The notes: a model not told the origin generated them from the letters alone. A DNA stretch of 64,000 nt from Microbacterium sp. APC 3901 (GCF_030407765.1 NZ_JASDCU010000002.1:186001-250000); one strand, 5' to 3'; numbered from the stretch's first letter, positions 1 to 8,579 are shown. Translations and numbers: made by a program.

Positions 1-373
1 AGCGTCGCCAGACCGCCGAGAAGCGGGCGTCGAACCCTTCGGGGGCGATCGAGCTGCGGGTCACCGTCGCGTCAGGATACGCGCTCAGCACACCGCGCAT
101 GCGCCGTGCGATCGACGCCGCGGGGTCCTGCGGCGCCCGGCCCTGACGCGATTCGATGCGCGACCATTGCGCCTCGTCGAGGTCGACGTGCGCCACCTGG
201 CCCAGCGCGTGCACACCGGCGTCCGTCCGTCCGGCGACGACGAACTGCACGTCGGAGCCGACGATGCGAGCGAGCGCGGCCTCGAGAGTCCCCTGCACTG
301 TACGCAGGGTCGGCTGCTTCGCCCACCCGCGGAAGTGGGTGCCGTCATAGGCGATGTCGAGCCGGATGCGCAC
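1..373 (-). CDS. truA: tRNA pseudouridine synthase A, N-terminal part (C-terminus outside window)
   Basis: Converts uridines 38-40 of the tRNA anticodon arm to pseudouridine. The GTG start (complement of 371-373) gives an N-terminus MRIRLDIAYDGTHFRGWA, followed by VVAGRTDAGVHALGQVAHVD, which holds the catalytic Asp of the TruA family (GRTDAGVHA). About 124 codons are visible out of a usual 260-300; the gene runs off the left edge, so its end cannot be judged. In actinobacteria truA usually sits next to rplQ, which would then lie left of this window (family knowledge). No ribosome site is obvious before the GTG. Confidence 0.95.
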   Translation of the reverse strand, partial: MRIRLDIAYDGTHFRGWAKQPTLRTVQGTLEAALARIVGSDVQFVVAGRTDAGVHALGQVAHVDLDEAQWSRIESRQGRAPQDPAASIARRMRGVLSAYPDATVTRSSIAPEGFDARFSAVWRR

Positions 374-428
374 GGATAAAGCCTAGGGCGTAGCCGTGCG
401 CGATCCGGCTCTGACCGGGTGATGGGGC

Positions 429-1967
429 TCAGATCCCGCCGTCGATCGAGCGGATCAGACCCGGCTCGTCCGGCACCATCACCTGGGTGTCGCGGTTGAG
501 GCTCTCGCCGCGGAAGAACCTCTTCGACCGCGGGAACAGATACCAGACGAACATGAGCACGAGGCCGAAGGCGAGCGCTCCGATGCCGATCACGAAGGTG
601 CCGCCGATGCCGAAGAGGACCGTGTAGCCGTAGTCCACGTCCCACATGTCGATCGCCGACTGCACGAAGGCCCAGGTGAGCATGCCCGCGCCCAGCACGG
701 GAAACAGACCCTTGAAGAAGAAGTCGCGCGCCGAGCGGGTGAGGTCCTTGCGGAAGTACCAGGCACAGGCGAATCCGGTGATGGCGTAGTAGAACGCGAT
801 CGCCAGACCGAGCGACAGGATCGAGTCCTGGAGGATGTCGTCACTGATCAGGGTCATGCCGATGTAGTAGGCGATGGCCACGACCCCCATGACGATCGTC
901 GAGAACGACGGCGTCTTGTAGGTCGGGTGCACGTCCTTGAACTTCGCCGGCAGCGCCCGGTACACCCCCATCGCGAGAGTGCCGCGGGCCGTGGGGAGGA
1001 TCGTGGTCTGTGTGGACGAGATGGCAGAGAGCACGACGGCGACCACGAGCACCCAGCCGAACGGGCCGAGCAGTCCGTCCTTGATCGCCAGGAAGAAGTC
1101 GTCGGCGTTGGCCTCGTTGCCGAGTCCCGTGCCCTCCGCACCCAGACCGGCGTACATCATCGCGGCGATCGTGACGCCGACGTAGGTGACGAGGAGGATG
1201 ACGGTGGTCAGCAGCGCTGCGCGGCCGGGGATCTTCTTGGGATCCTTGGTCTCCTCGTTGAGCGCCAGGCAGGTGTCCCAGCCCCAGTAGATGAAAAGAG
1301 CGAGCAGGATCGACTCGGTGAAACCGGGCCAGCTGGTGAACGCGAACGGGTTGAGCCACTCCATCTCGAACGGCGTCGGATCGGGCGCGGTCCCGGCGAA
1401 GAACTGCCAGAGCGCGGCGACGACGAAGATCGCCAGTGCGAGGTACTGGATGCCCAGCAGCACATTCTGGATGCGTTCACCGATCTCGACGCCGCGCCAG
1501 CTGACCCAGGTCATCGCGGCGATGAACAGCACCGCGACGAGGACGATCCGCCAGTCGTTGTTCTCGAGATCGAACCCGATCAGCGACCAGAAGTACACCG
1601 ACGCGATCTGAGCGAGGTTGGCCAGCACGACCATGCCGGCGACCGCGACACCCCAGCCGCCCATCCAGCCGACCCATGGGCCGAACGCTTTCGTCCCCCA
1701 CGTGAAGGTGGTGCCGCAATCGGGGACGGCATTGTTCAGCTCGCGGTAGGCGAAGGCGATCAACAGCATCGGCACGAACGCGATGATGAACGCGATCGGC
1801 GCCTGAGCTCCGACGGCCAGAACGACGTAGCCGAGCGTCGCGACGAGCGAGTACACGGGGGCCGTCGAGGCCAGGCCGATGACGGTCGATCCCCACAGAC
1901 CGAGGGTGCCTGCGGCGAGCCCCTTGCCGTCGGGGCGTTCGAGATGGATCGGCGTCGTAGCTGACAT
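429..1967 (-). CDS. APC-superfamily amino acid permease
   Basis: A 512-aa membrane protein with about 12 hydrophobic segments, of the amino acid-polyamine-organocation family. The first helix carries the GLWGSTVIGLASTAPVYSL stretch that in APC transporters forms the unwound substrate-binding helix 1, and a GWGVAVAGMVVLA helix follows. Substrate cannot be read from sequence; an amino acid or amine taken up by symport is likely. A strong promoter (TTGACG, 18 nt, TATGTT) lies at 1974-2003 and leaves only 6 nt before the ATG, so the mRNA is probably leaderless. The gene stands alone, downstream of the HxlR gene on the same strand but separated from it by a hairpin. Confidence 0.9.
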   Translation of the reverse strand: MSATTPIHLERPDGKGLAAGTLGLWGSTVIGLASTAPVYSLVATLGYVVLAVGAQAPIAFIIAFVPMLLIAFAYRELNNAVPDCGTTFTWGTKAFGPWVGWMGGWGVAVAGMVVLANLAQIASVYFWSLIGFDLENNDWRIVLVAVLFIAAMTWVSWRGVEIGERIQNVLLGIQYLALAIFVVAALWQFFAGTAPDPTPFEMEWLNPFAFTSWPGFTESILLALFIYWGWDTCLALNEETKDPKKIPGRAALLTTVILLVTYVGVTIAAMMYAGLGAEGTGLGNEANADDFFLAIKDGLLGPFGWVLVVAVVLSAISSTQTTILPTARGTLAMGVYRALPAKFKDVHPTYKTPSFSTIVMGVVAIAYYIGMTLISDDILQDSILSLGLAIAFYYAITGFACAWYFRKDLTRSARDFFFKGLFPVLGAGMLTWAFVQSAIDMWDVDYGYTVLFGIGGTFVIGIGALAFGLVLMFVWYLFPRSKRFFRGESLNRDTQVMVPDEPGLIRSIDGGI

Positions 1968-1973
1968 GCTCAG

Positions 1974-2003
1974 AACATACGGCTACCGCGTATATCGCGT
2001 CAA
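1974..2003 (-). promoter_or_regulatory. Promoter of the APC permease, leaderless
   Basis: On the minus strand TTGACG (complement 1998-2003), an 18-nt spacer, TATGTT (complement 1974-1979), then 6 nt to the ATG at 1967. A near-palindrome CGCG-TATAT-CGCG (1987-1999) fills the spacer and could be an operator. Seen directly; function inferred. Confidence 0.65.
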
Positions 2004-2017
2004 TCCTTTTCTTTCAC

Positions 2018-2064
2018 CGACGGATTTCGTGGTTACGTCCATTCCGTAACGACGGAATCCGTCG
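2018..2064 (-). terminator. Hairpin after the HxlR gene
   Basis: Arms CGACGGATT (2018-2026) and AATCCGTCG (2056-2064) pair perfectly. A nested TTACG/CGTAA pair (2033-2037, 2045-2049) continues the stem. It lies 2 nt past the HxlR stop and separates that gene from the APC permease. There is no U-tract, so it is a terminator candidate only. Confidence 0.5.
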
Positions 2065-2066
2065 AG

Positions 2067-2432
2067 CTAATCGCGATCGATCATTCCGTCGGCGTGGTCG
2101 GCGACCCACTCGACGAGCGGCAGCATCCGCTCCATGAGATCGCGGCCGAGCGGAGTCAGGCTGTACTCGACGTGCGGAGGCACCGTCGGGAAGGACTCAC
2201 GGCGCACGAGTCCGTCGTCGGCCAGAGTGCGCAGCGTGGAGGCGAGCATCTTCTCGCTGATGCCGCCGACCTCGCGACGCAACTCGCCCCAGCGACGGGT
2301 GCCGTCGGAGAGCGACGAGAGAACCAGCACTCCCCACTTGCTCATCACGTGGTCGAGGATCACTCGCGTGCTGCATCCAGGCTCGAAGATCTGCGGAGTA
2401 GCCTCCCGGATCTGCGCATAACTAACCGTCAT
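2067..2432 (-). CDS. HxlR/DUF24-family redox-type transcriptional regulator (QorR-like)
   Basis: A 121-aa winged-helix regulator of the HxlR (MarR-like DUF24) family. The HTH lies around residues 25-90 (KWGVLVLSSL, RRWGELRREV, ISEKMLASTLRTLADDGLV). It has exactly one cysteine, Cys20 in EPGCS, at the N-terminal position where redox-sensing DUF24 regulators (YodB, QorR) carry their reactive cysteine. It is divergent from an NAD(P)H-binding quinone-reductase-like gene, the same arrangement as QorR/qor2 in Corynebacterium glutamicum. An inverted repeat GTACC-N13-GGTAC touches its own start codon, so autorepression and repression of the neighbour by quinone or thiol stress is the likely circuit (inference). 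Confidence 0.88.
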   Translation of the reverse strand: MTVSYAQIREATPQIFEPGCSTRVILDHVMSKWGVLVLSSLSDGTRRWGELRREVGGISEKMLASTLRTLADDGLVRRESFPTVPPHVEYSLTPLGRDLMERMLPLVEWVADHADGMIDRD

Positions 2433-2436
2433 GTAC

Positions 2437-2459
2437 GTACCTTACTTCAAAGTGGGTAC
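2437..2459. promoter_or_regulatory. Candidate HxlR operator
   Basis: Inverted repeat GTACC (2437-2441), 13 nt, GGTAC (2455-2459), in the 94-nt space between the divergent HxlR and oxidoreductase genes and 4 nt from the HxlR start codon. GTAC half-sites are common in DUF24 operators; the assignment is inferred from position. Confidence 0.5.
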
Positions 2460-2526
2460 CGACAGTGTGGAATGTTCACGACCGGTGGCGAGGTTGTCGC
2501 TCCTGTCACCTACGAAAGGACACCCC

Positions 2527-3372
2527 ATGACCATCCTCGTCACCGGCGCGACCGGCAACCTCGGACGCCTCGTCATCGACAGCCTGCTCGAGCGCGGCGC
2601 CGACCCGCAGTCGATCGTCGCCGGAGCGCGCGACGTCAGCAGGGCCGAGGATCTCGGCGTTCGGGTCGCGCGACTCGATTACACCGACCCCTCCTCCGTC
2701 GCTGCGGCGCTCGAGGGCGTCGACAGCGTCCTGCTGATCTCGGGTTCTGAGGTCGGCCAGCGGGTCGCCCAGCATGAGGCCGTCATCGACGCCGCCAAGG
2801 CCGCCGGAGTCTCGAAGTTCGTCTACACGAGCGCCCCGCGGGCGACGACGAGCGATCTCGTGCTCGCGCCCGAGCACAAGGCGACCGAAGAGCTCATCGC
2901 AGCATCCGGTCTCCCCTCGGTGATCCTGCGCAACAACTGGTACACCGAGAACTATGCCGCCGACGTCGCCCGCGCAGCCGAGACCGGTGTGCTCGCCTCA
3001 GGAGCCGGTGACGGACGTGTCGCCTCGGCGAGCCGCAAGGACTTCGCCGAAGCCGCAGCCGTCGTGCTGCTCGAAGACGGTCACGTCGGCCAGGTGTATG
3101 AGCTCGGCGGAGACGTCGCGTGGGGCTACGCGGATCTCGCCGGCGCGATCGCCGAGGTCACGGGTCGCGACGTCGAATACCAGCCGCTGACCGCCGACGA
3201 GCAGCTCGCCGGCCTCCGGGCGGCCGGTCTCGACGAGGGCACGGCAGGATTCGTCGTCGCTCTCGACGCCGGCATCGCTGCGGGCGCCCTCGCCGATACG
3301 GACGGGACGCTCGCCCGCCTCATCGGTCGGCCGACCACGCCCCTCGTCGACGGCCTCCGCGCGATCGCCTGA
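2527..3372 (+). CDS. NAD(P)H-binding SDR/NmrA-type oxidoreductase, QorB-like
   Basis: A 281-aa atypical short-chain dehydrogenase of the NmrA/QorB type. The N-terminal Rossmann motif TGATGNLG (residues 6-13) binds NAD(P)H; YTSAPR and LRNNWYTENY are typical of the NAD(P)H:quinone oxidoreductase 2 group. The start is the ATG at 2527, preceded by GAAAGGA; an upstream in-frame ATG at 2431 overlaps the HxlR start and lacks support. Its divergent position next to a single-Cys HxlR regulator suggests a role in quinone or electrophile detoxification. A 14-bp hairpin terminates it. Confidence 0.85.
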   Translation: MTILVTGATGNLGRLVIDSLLERGADPQSIVAGARDVSRAEDLGVRVARLDYTDPSSVAAALEGVDSVLLISGSEVGQRVAQHEAVIDAAKAAGVSKFVYTSAPRATTSDLVLAPEHKATEELIAASGLPSVILRNNWYTENYAADVARAAETGVLASGAGDGRVASASRKDFAEAAAVVLLEDGHVGQVYELGGDVAWGYADLAGAIAEVTGRDVEYQPLTADEQLAGLRAAGLDEGTAGFVVALDAGIAAGALADTDGTLARLIGRPTTPLVDGLRAIA

Positions 3373-3393
3373 TCGCCATCGGCTGAGTGCCGA

Positions 3394-3426
3394 GAGGCGC
3401 CGATCCTCACCCAGGATCGGCGCCTC
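3394..3426. terminator. Bidirectional terminator
   Basis: Perfect 14-bp stem (3394-3407 with 3413-3426) around the loop CACCC, between the convergent oxidoreductase and Asp23-module genes. GC-rich without a clear U-tract, but position and stem support a shared terminator. Confidence 0.75.
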
Positions 3427-3441
3427 CGTGTGCTCACGCGC

Positions 3442-3795
3442 TCAGTCCGACGATGCCTCTCGCGGATGGACGTACGCGATCGTGAGAACGGTTGCGACGG
3501 ATTCCAGCCCGTCCTCCGCGAGGACCTTCCCGATGGCCACGCGGACGTCTCGGAGCAGATCGAGGGCACTGGCCGAGTACTCGATGCCGAGTGACGCCTG
3601 GACCTCAGCCCCCTCGCCCACCACGCGGACGGCCACGAGAGGCTCGTCGATCGGGCTGAGCCCGACCGCCACGGCGCTCTCCCCGACGAGGTTCGACACC
3701 AGCGAGCCCGCTCGGTAGACGCTGCGCACGCCGGGAGTCGCACGCACCGCCGCCTCGATCCGCTCGGCGAGTCCCGGTAGGGCTGTCGTGCTCAT
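3442..3795 (-). CDS. Small conserved protein of the Asp23/ECF module
   Basis: A 117-aa protein with no assigned domain that I recognise. It has an alternating alpha-beta pattern with a beta-rich middle (SAVAVGLSPIDEPLVAVRVV) and a conserved-looking C-terminus VATVLTIAYVHPRE. No signal peptide or membrane segment is visible. Its start overlaps the stop of the upstream Asp23-like gene by 4 nt, so it is the last cistron of the sigma-Asp23 operon and translationally coupled. Its size and strand pattern resemble a small Asp23-like fold; that is a guess. Confidence 0.75.
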   Translation of the reverse strand: MSTTALPGLAERIEAAVRATPGVRSVYRAGSLVSNLVGESAVAVGLSPIDEPLVAVRVVGEGAEVQASLGIEYSASALDLLRDVRVAIGKVLAEDGLESVATVLTIAYVHPREASSD

Positions 3796-4415
3796 GAGGC
3801 CTCCTCCGCCGCACTGCTGATCTGCTGGATATCCCGCACCGTGATGTCGATCGCGGTCACGGTGAGGTCGGTCTGCCGGCGCAGACGCTCGGCGACTTCT
3901 TCACGAAGCCGTTCGACGGCCGTCGGGATCGACTCCCCGTAGACGGCATTGACCTCGATCGCGATCCGGATCGGCTCGCCCACGACAGTGACGTCTCCGT
4001 CGAGAGTCGATCGACCGACCAGAATGCCCGGTACGGCGTTCTCGGCCGAGCGGATGAGTCCTCGGACCGCCCCCTCCGTGATGCCGAAGTCGAGGGACGG
4101 GTCGGACTCCGCGAACGGGATGCGGCGTCCGGCACGGGCATCGAGCGCGATCCCCGAGAGGATGCGGTCGACCCAGCTGTCATCGACCTCCGGGCTGGCC
4201 GCGACATCGGCTTCGATCAGCTGTCCACCCAGACCGCGAAGCCGTTCGAGCGCGTCGAGTGCGAGCTGGCACCCGGGCGAGCCCTCGATCGACGGGTCGA
4301 CGGGCACTCTGCCTGCCTCGAGATAGTCGCTCAGCTCTTCGAGCGTGTGTCCGTCGAGATCACCCGGCTCGAGTCCGAGCTGACGCACGTCGGGAGCTTC
4401 CTGCTCTTCAGTCAT
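3792..4415 (-). CDS. Asp23/Gls24-like protein with N-terminal anti-sigma-like helices
   Basis: A 207-aa cytoplasmic protein. The C-terminal half (about 115-200: SAENAVPGILVGRSTL, VVGEPIRIAIEVNAVYG, LTVTAIDITV) matches the Asp23 fold pattern. The N-terminal part (about 18-60: HTLEELSDYLEAGRVP followed by a helical ALDALERLRGL) looks like the helical N-terminus of cytoplasmic anti-sigma factors, but it has a single Cys and no zinc motif. I chose the ATG at 4415 because it overlaps the sigma stop (ATGA); the longer frame upstream is the sigma gene read out of frame. The overlap with an ECF sigma gene makes an anti-sigma or sensor role plausible (inference). Confidence 0.82.
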   Translation of the reverse strand: MTEEQEAPDVRQLGLEPGDLDGHTLEELSDYLEAGRVPVDPSIEGSPGCQLALDALERLRGLGGQLIEADVAASPEVDDSWVDRILSGIALDARAGRRIPFAESDPSLDFGITEGAVRGLIRSAENAVPGILVGRSTLDGDVTVVGEPIRIAIEVNAVYGESIPTAVERLREEVAERLRRQTDLTVTAIDITVRDIQQISSAAEEAS

Positions 4416-4978
4416 CGCCAGGCCTCCATTCGCACGATCATGAACTTTCGGGCTCGAGCGAGAAGACCACGTGCCGTCGACACCGAGATGTCGAGCTCCG
4501 TGGCGATCTCGTCGTACGAGTAGCCGCCCATCTCCCTCAGCACCCAGCATTCGCGCTGAGCGGCAGGCAGTTCTTGCAGCGCCGCACCGAGCGCTTCGAT
4601 CCCGGCGCGCGCCTCCACCACACGCGCGGGCGCGGCGTGCGCGGGCGCCGCCTGCTCCATGTCATCGACGTCGAGCGTCGGACGCAGCGCGCGAATACGG
4701 TCGACCGCCTTGCGGCTGACGATGCGCATCAGCCAGCTCTTGACCTTCGCCGGGTCGTCGAGCTCGGAGAACCGCTGCCACGCGGTCACGAACGTCTCTT
4801 GGACGATGTCGTCGACATCGGCCGAGGCGTTCAGCATCCGCTGCGTGTACGCACGCATCATCGGCGTGTACCTGCGCACCAGCACCGCGAACGCGGCCAC
4901 GTCGCCGTCCATCGCCCGACCGGCGACGATCCGGTCATCGGCCTGCTCGAGAGCAGAGCGAAATCGTTCCCCACCCAT
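4412..4978 (-). CDS. ECF-type sigma-70 family RNA polymerase sigma factor
   Basis: A 188-aa sigma factor with region 2 at about residues 25-98 (VDDIVQETFVTAWQRF, then KSWLMRIVSRKAVDRIR) and region 4 at about 125-182 (LQELPAAQRECWVLREMGG, YSYDEIATELDISVSTARG). It has the length of an ECF factor and lacks regions 1 and 3. Its stop overlaps the Asp23-like gene by 4 nt, so the two are made together. The asp23 gene lies 123 bp upstream on the same strand with a strong hairpin between them. It probably directs an envelope-stress regulon including this operon; an ECF-like promoter sits before asp23. Confidence 0.93.
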   Translation of the reverse strand: MGGERFRSALEQADDRIVAGRAMDGDVAAFAVLVRRYTPMMRAYTQRMLNASADVDDIVQETFVTAWQRFSELDDPAKVKSWLMRIVSRKAVDRIRALRPTLDVDDMEQAAPAHAAPARVVEARAGIEALGAALQELPAAQRECWVLREMGGYSYDEIATELDISVSTARGLLARARKFMIVRMEAWR

Positions 4979-5023
4979 CCGTCGACTCCCTCTTCCGTAT
5001 CCCGTGAGATGTTCGGAGCAGAC

Positions 5024-5057
5024 GCGCCGACGGATCGGATCGACGATCCGACGGCGC
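5024..5057 (-). terminator. Strong hairpin between asp23 and the ECF sigma gene
   Basis: Outer arms GCGCCG (5024-5029) and CGGCGC (5052-5057) enclose an 8-bp palindrome TCGGATCG-A-CGATCCGA (5035-5051). In the minus-strand mRNA it lies between the asp23 stop and the sigma start. It could attenuate read-through so that Asp23 is made in excess of the sigma factor. There is no U-tract. Confidence 0.45.
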
Positions 5058-5101
5058 GGTCACAAGATGCTGATCCGATGGTTGATACGCACCTCGCGGG
5101 G

Positions 5102-5569
5102 CTACAGGACACGTGTCTCCGCGCCGGCGTCGGCGTCGGCCGTGTCGCCGCTCGCGTCGTCGTCCGAAGGGATGTGCACGTCGTTGATGGTGACGTTGAC
5201 CTCGACAGCCTGCTTGCCGACGAACTCGCTCATGGCGACGGAGATCGCTGCCCGCACGTCATCGGCGACCTTCTGCAGCGACACAGGGTACTCGGCGACG
5301 ATCGTCACATCGACGGCGACCTGGGTCTCGCCGACCTCGACGCTGACGCCCTGGGTGAGGTCGGTGGAGTTGAGCGCGTCGCGGATGGCTCCGACCGCTC
5401 GCGCTGCTCCGCCACCGAGGGCGTAGACGCCGGGAACCTCACGAGCCGCGATGCCGGCGATCTTGGCGACGACGCCGTTCTCGATGATCGTCTGGCCGGT
5501 CGAGGCGACGGTCGAACCTGCCGGGGCGACCTGGACCTTGGGCTGCTGTGCGTTCGAGACGTTCGCCAT
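5102..5569 (-). CDS. Asp23/Gls24 family envelope stress response protein
   Basis: A 155-aa Asp23-family protein (residues 25-130: IIENGVVAKIAGIAAREVPGV, VSVEVGETQVAVDVTIVAEY, VEVNVTINDVHIP) with an acidic Asp/Ala-rich tail. Asp23 proteins are abundant cytoplasmic or membrane-anchored factors linked to cell-envelope homeostasis. Two ATGs lie in tandem at 5572 and 5569; the AGGAG at 5576-5580 is 6 nt before the second, so I use 5569. It is the first gene of a probable operon with an ECF sigma factor and a second Asp23-like protein. Confidence 0.9.
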   Translation of the reverse strand: MANVSNAQQPKVQVAPAGSTVASTGQTIIENGVVAKIAGIAAREVPGVYALGGGAARAVGAIRDALNSTDLTQGVSVEVGETQVAVDVTIVAEYPVSLQKVADDVRAAISVAMSEFVGKQAVEVNVTINDVHIPSDDDASGDTADADAGAETRVL

Positions 5570-5633
5570 CATGTGCTCCTTCATCAGTGTGGGATCCCCA
5601 GCGGGGAGGGCCGCAGTGCAGCGACACCACTAA

Positions 5634-5660
5634 GACGGATGCTACGAACGATTCGTCACA
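5634..5660 (-). promoter_or_regulatory. Candidate ECF-type promoter of the asp23 operon
   Basis: On the minus strand TGTGACG (complement 5654-5660), 16 nt, CGTC (complement 5634-5637). CGTC is a common -10 core of ECF promoters, and the spacing fits. About 55 nt of leader would follow to the ATG. Autoregulation by the linked ECF factor is inferred. Confidence 0.4.
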
Positions 5661-5684
5661 AATCGTCGGGGAATTTCTTCACAG

Positions 5685-5734
5685 TGCACTCTTAGGTTGA
5701 GAGTGCAATATTGCACTCTATGAGCGAGAGTGCA
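5685..5734. promoter_or_regulatory. TetR operator: four half-sites in a symmetric 50-bp array
   Basis: Half-sites TGCACTCT (5685-5692), AGAGTGCA (5700-5707), TGCACTCT (5712-5719) and AGAGTGCA (5727-5734) lie with gaps of 7, 4 and 7 nt. The two inner ones form a perfect 20-bp palindrome. The whole array is symmetric about 5709.5 and covers the start codon at 5720. It most likely binds the TetR protein encoded right after it, as two or more dimers. Confidence 0.75.
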
Positions 5735-6331
5735 GATTCTTTGCGAGAGCAGCGCAGGCGTGAGACGACCCGCGCCCTCACCGATGCGGCGCGCCGCCTG
5801 ACCACCGAACGCGGCTTCGCCGGCTTCACGGTCGAGGAGCTCTGCGCAGAGGTGGGCGTCTCGCGGCGCACGTTCTTCAACTATTTCGAGAGCAAGGAGA
5901 ACGCCGTCTTCGGGTTCGCCGCGATCGACTCCCGACAGGAGGCCCTCGAAGCCGAGTTCGTCGCCCAGAGCGGCGAGCTGCTCGACGACTTCCTCCGACT
6001 GACGATCGCCCGATTCGAGCTCTTCAATCCGCTCGACGACGCGCCCGCCATGTTCGCCGTGATCGAGCAGGAGCCTCGCCTGCTCAAGGCCGCGTTCGAA
6101 CAGCTGGCGAAGAACGAGCGTCGCGACATGGAGCTCGTCGTGCGACGAAGCGGCAAGGGCGCCGATGCCGAGTTGCACGCCGAGGTCATGGTCCACACTG
6201 TCGGCGCGCTGGTGCGCCTGTGCATGGATCAGCTGCTGCACCATCACTCGACCGATTCCTTCAGCGATCTCGTCGGGCGACGCCTCGAGATCGCACGCGC
6301 CGTGTTCGCACCATCACAGAAAGCCGACTGA
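5720..6331 (+). CDS. TetR family regulator of the adjacent MFS exporter
   Basis: A 203-aa TetR repressor with its HTH at about residues 20-60 (GFAGFTVEELCAEVGVSRRTFFNYFESKENA) and a divergent ligand-binding C-terminal part. I chose the ATG at 5720; an upstream in-frame TTG at 5711 lies inside the operator palindrome. The operator array covers the start region, so repression should block both initiation and elongation. The stop codon directly abuts the ATG of the MFS exporter gene, so both are one transcription unit that would be derepressed when the exporter substrate binds TetR (inference). Confidence 0.92.
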   Translation: MSESADSLREQRRRETTRALTDAARRLTTERGFAGFTVEELCAEVGVSRRTFFNYFESKENAVFGFAAIDSRQEALEAEFVAQSGELLDDFLRLTIARFELFNPLDDAPAMFAVIEQEPRLLKAAFEQLAKNERRDMELVVRRSGKGADAELHAEVMVHTVGALVRLCMDQLLHHHSTDSFSDLVGRRLEIARAVFAPSQKAD

Positions 6332-8008
<1,677 letters not shown>

Positions 8009-8027
8009 CGCTCCGCGCACAGCCCTC

Positions 8028-8058
8028 GGGCCCGCTCCTCACGTCGAGGAGCGGGCCC
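8028..8058. terminator. Bidirectional terminator
   Basis: Perfect 13-bp stem (8028-8040 with 8046-8058), loop ACGTC, between the convergent MFS and small acidic protein genes. Confidence 0.75.
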
Positions 8059-8073
8059 GCGGTGTCTGCAGCG

Positions 8074-8256
8074 TCAGGGAAGGTCGCCGACCTCGAGCTC
8101 GTCAGGGTGATCCGCGTTGTCACCGTCGGCCTTCTGATCCTCACCCGGTGTCGCGGGGTCGATCTCGGGATCAGGGTCGTTCGTCACGAAGTCGGCATCC
8201 ACGCCGGTCGCGTCGATCTCGGCGCCCTCATCGGGGCCCGCCTGGGGGTCTGACAT
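8074..8256 (-). CDS. Small highly acidic protein, function unknown
   Basis: A 60-aa protein made largely of Asp, Glu, Pro, Ala and Gly (DEGAEIDATGVDADF, DPDPEIDPATPGEDQ), probably disordered and cytoplasmic. The ATG at 8256 has an AGGAG at good spacing; the longer upstream frame is not supported. No family is recognised. The gene is monocistronic, ending at a shared terminator. Short acidic disordered proteins of this type are frequent in Microbacteriaceae, so it is likely real, but it could be spurious. Confidence 0.55.
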   Translation of the reverse strand: MSDPQAGPDEGAEIDATGVDADFVTNDPDPEIDPATPGEDQKADGDNADHPDELEVGDLP

Positions 8257-8366
8257 GATCGCTCCTATCGTCGGGGGTACTGGGCGATCATTGTGACCGC
8301 GGGGAGCTCGGAGACGGCATCCCCTTGACATCGTCGCCACAACTTCCGAAAGACTCGTGATACGAC

Positions 8367-8389
8367 AAAACCCCCGGGAATCCCGGGGG
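8367..8389 (-). terminator. Terminator of the tRNA-Thr/tRNA-Met unit
   Basis: 8-bp G+C stem (CCCCCGGG with CCCGGGGG, 8371-8389) followed on the minus strand by TTTTG (8366-8370), just downstream of tRNA-Met: a classical intrinsic terminator. Confidence 0.85.
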
Positions 8390-8399
8390 TTTCATTCTG

Positions 8400-8473
8400 T
8401 AGCAGGAGCGGGGCTTGAACCCGCGACCTCACGATTATGAGTCGTGCGCTCTGACCAGCTGAGCTACCCTGCC
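8400..8473 (-). tRNA. tRNA-Met (CAT), elongator type
   Basis: The cloverleaf folds from GGCAGGG paired with TCCTGCT. The anticodon loop CTCATAA has CAT, the T arm is GCGGG-TTCAAGC-CCCGC, and the discriminator is A. CCA is not encoded. The paired 5' end (G1-U72) excludes the initiator tRNA. A tRNA-Ile2 with lysidine is possible in principle, but the sequence matches actinobacterial elongator tRNA-Met. Confidence 0.93.
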
Positions 8474-8507
8474 ACACCGCATCCGCATCGCAGATACGAA
8501 CGCTGTG

Positions 8508-8579
8508 AGCCCCGAGTCAGGATTGAACTGACGACCCCTTCCTTACCATGGAAGTGCTCTGCCACTGAGCTATCGGGGC
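8508..8579 (-). tRNA. tRNA-Thr (GGT)
   Basis: Acceptor stem GCCCCGA/TCGGGGC, anticodon stem CTTCC/GGAAG with loop ATGGTAA (anticodon GGT), T arm GTCAG-TTCAATC-CTGAC. CCA is not encoded. It is 34 nt upstream of tRNA-Met on the same strand, so the two are probably cotranscribed. Confidence 0.95.

Noticed and set aside
5035..5065. Second ECF-type promoter directly before the sigma gene
   Set aside because: A TTGTGAC stretch exists (5059-5065) but no CGTC core lies at 15-17 nt; the spacing does not fit.
8400..8473. tRNA with CAT anticodon as tRNA-Ile2 or initiator
   Set aside because: The 5' end is paired (G1-U72), which excludes an initiator, and the body matches actinobacterial elongator tRNA-Met; Ile2 cannot be fully excluded.
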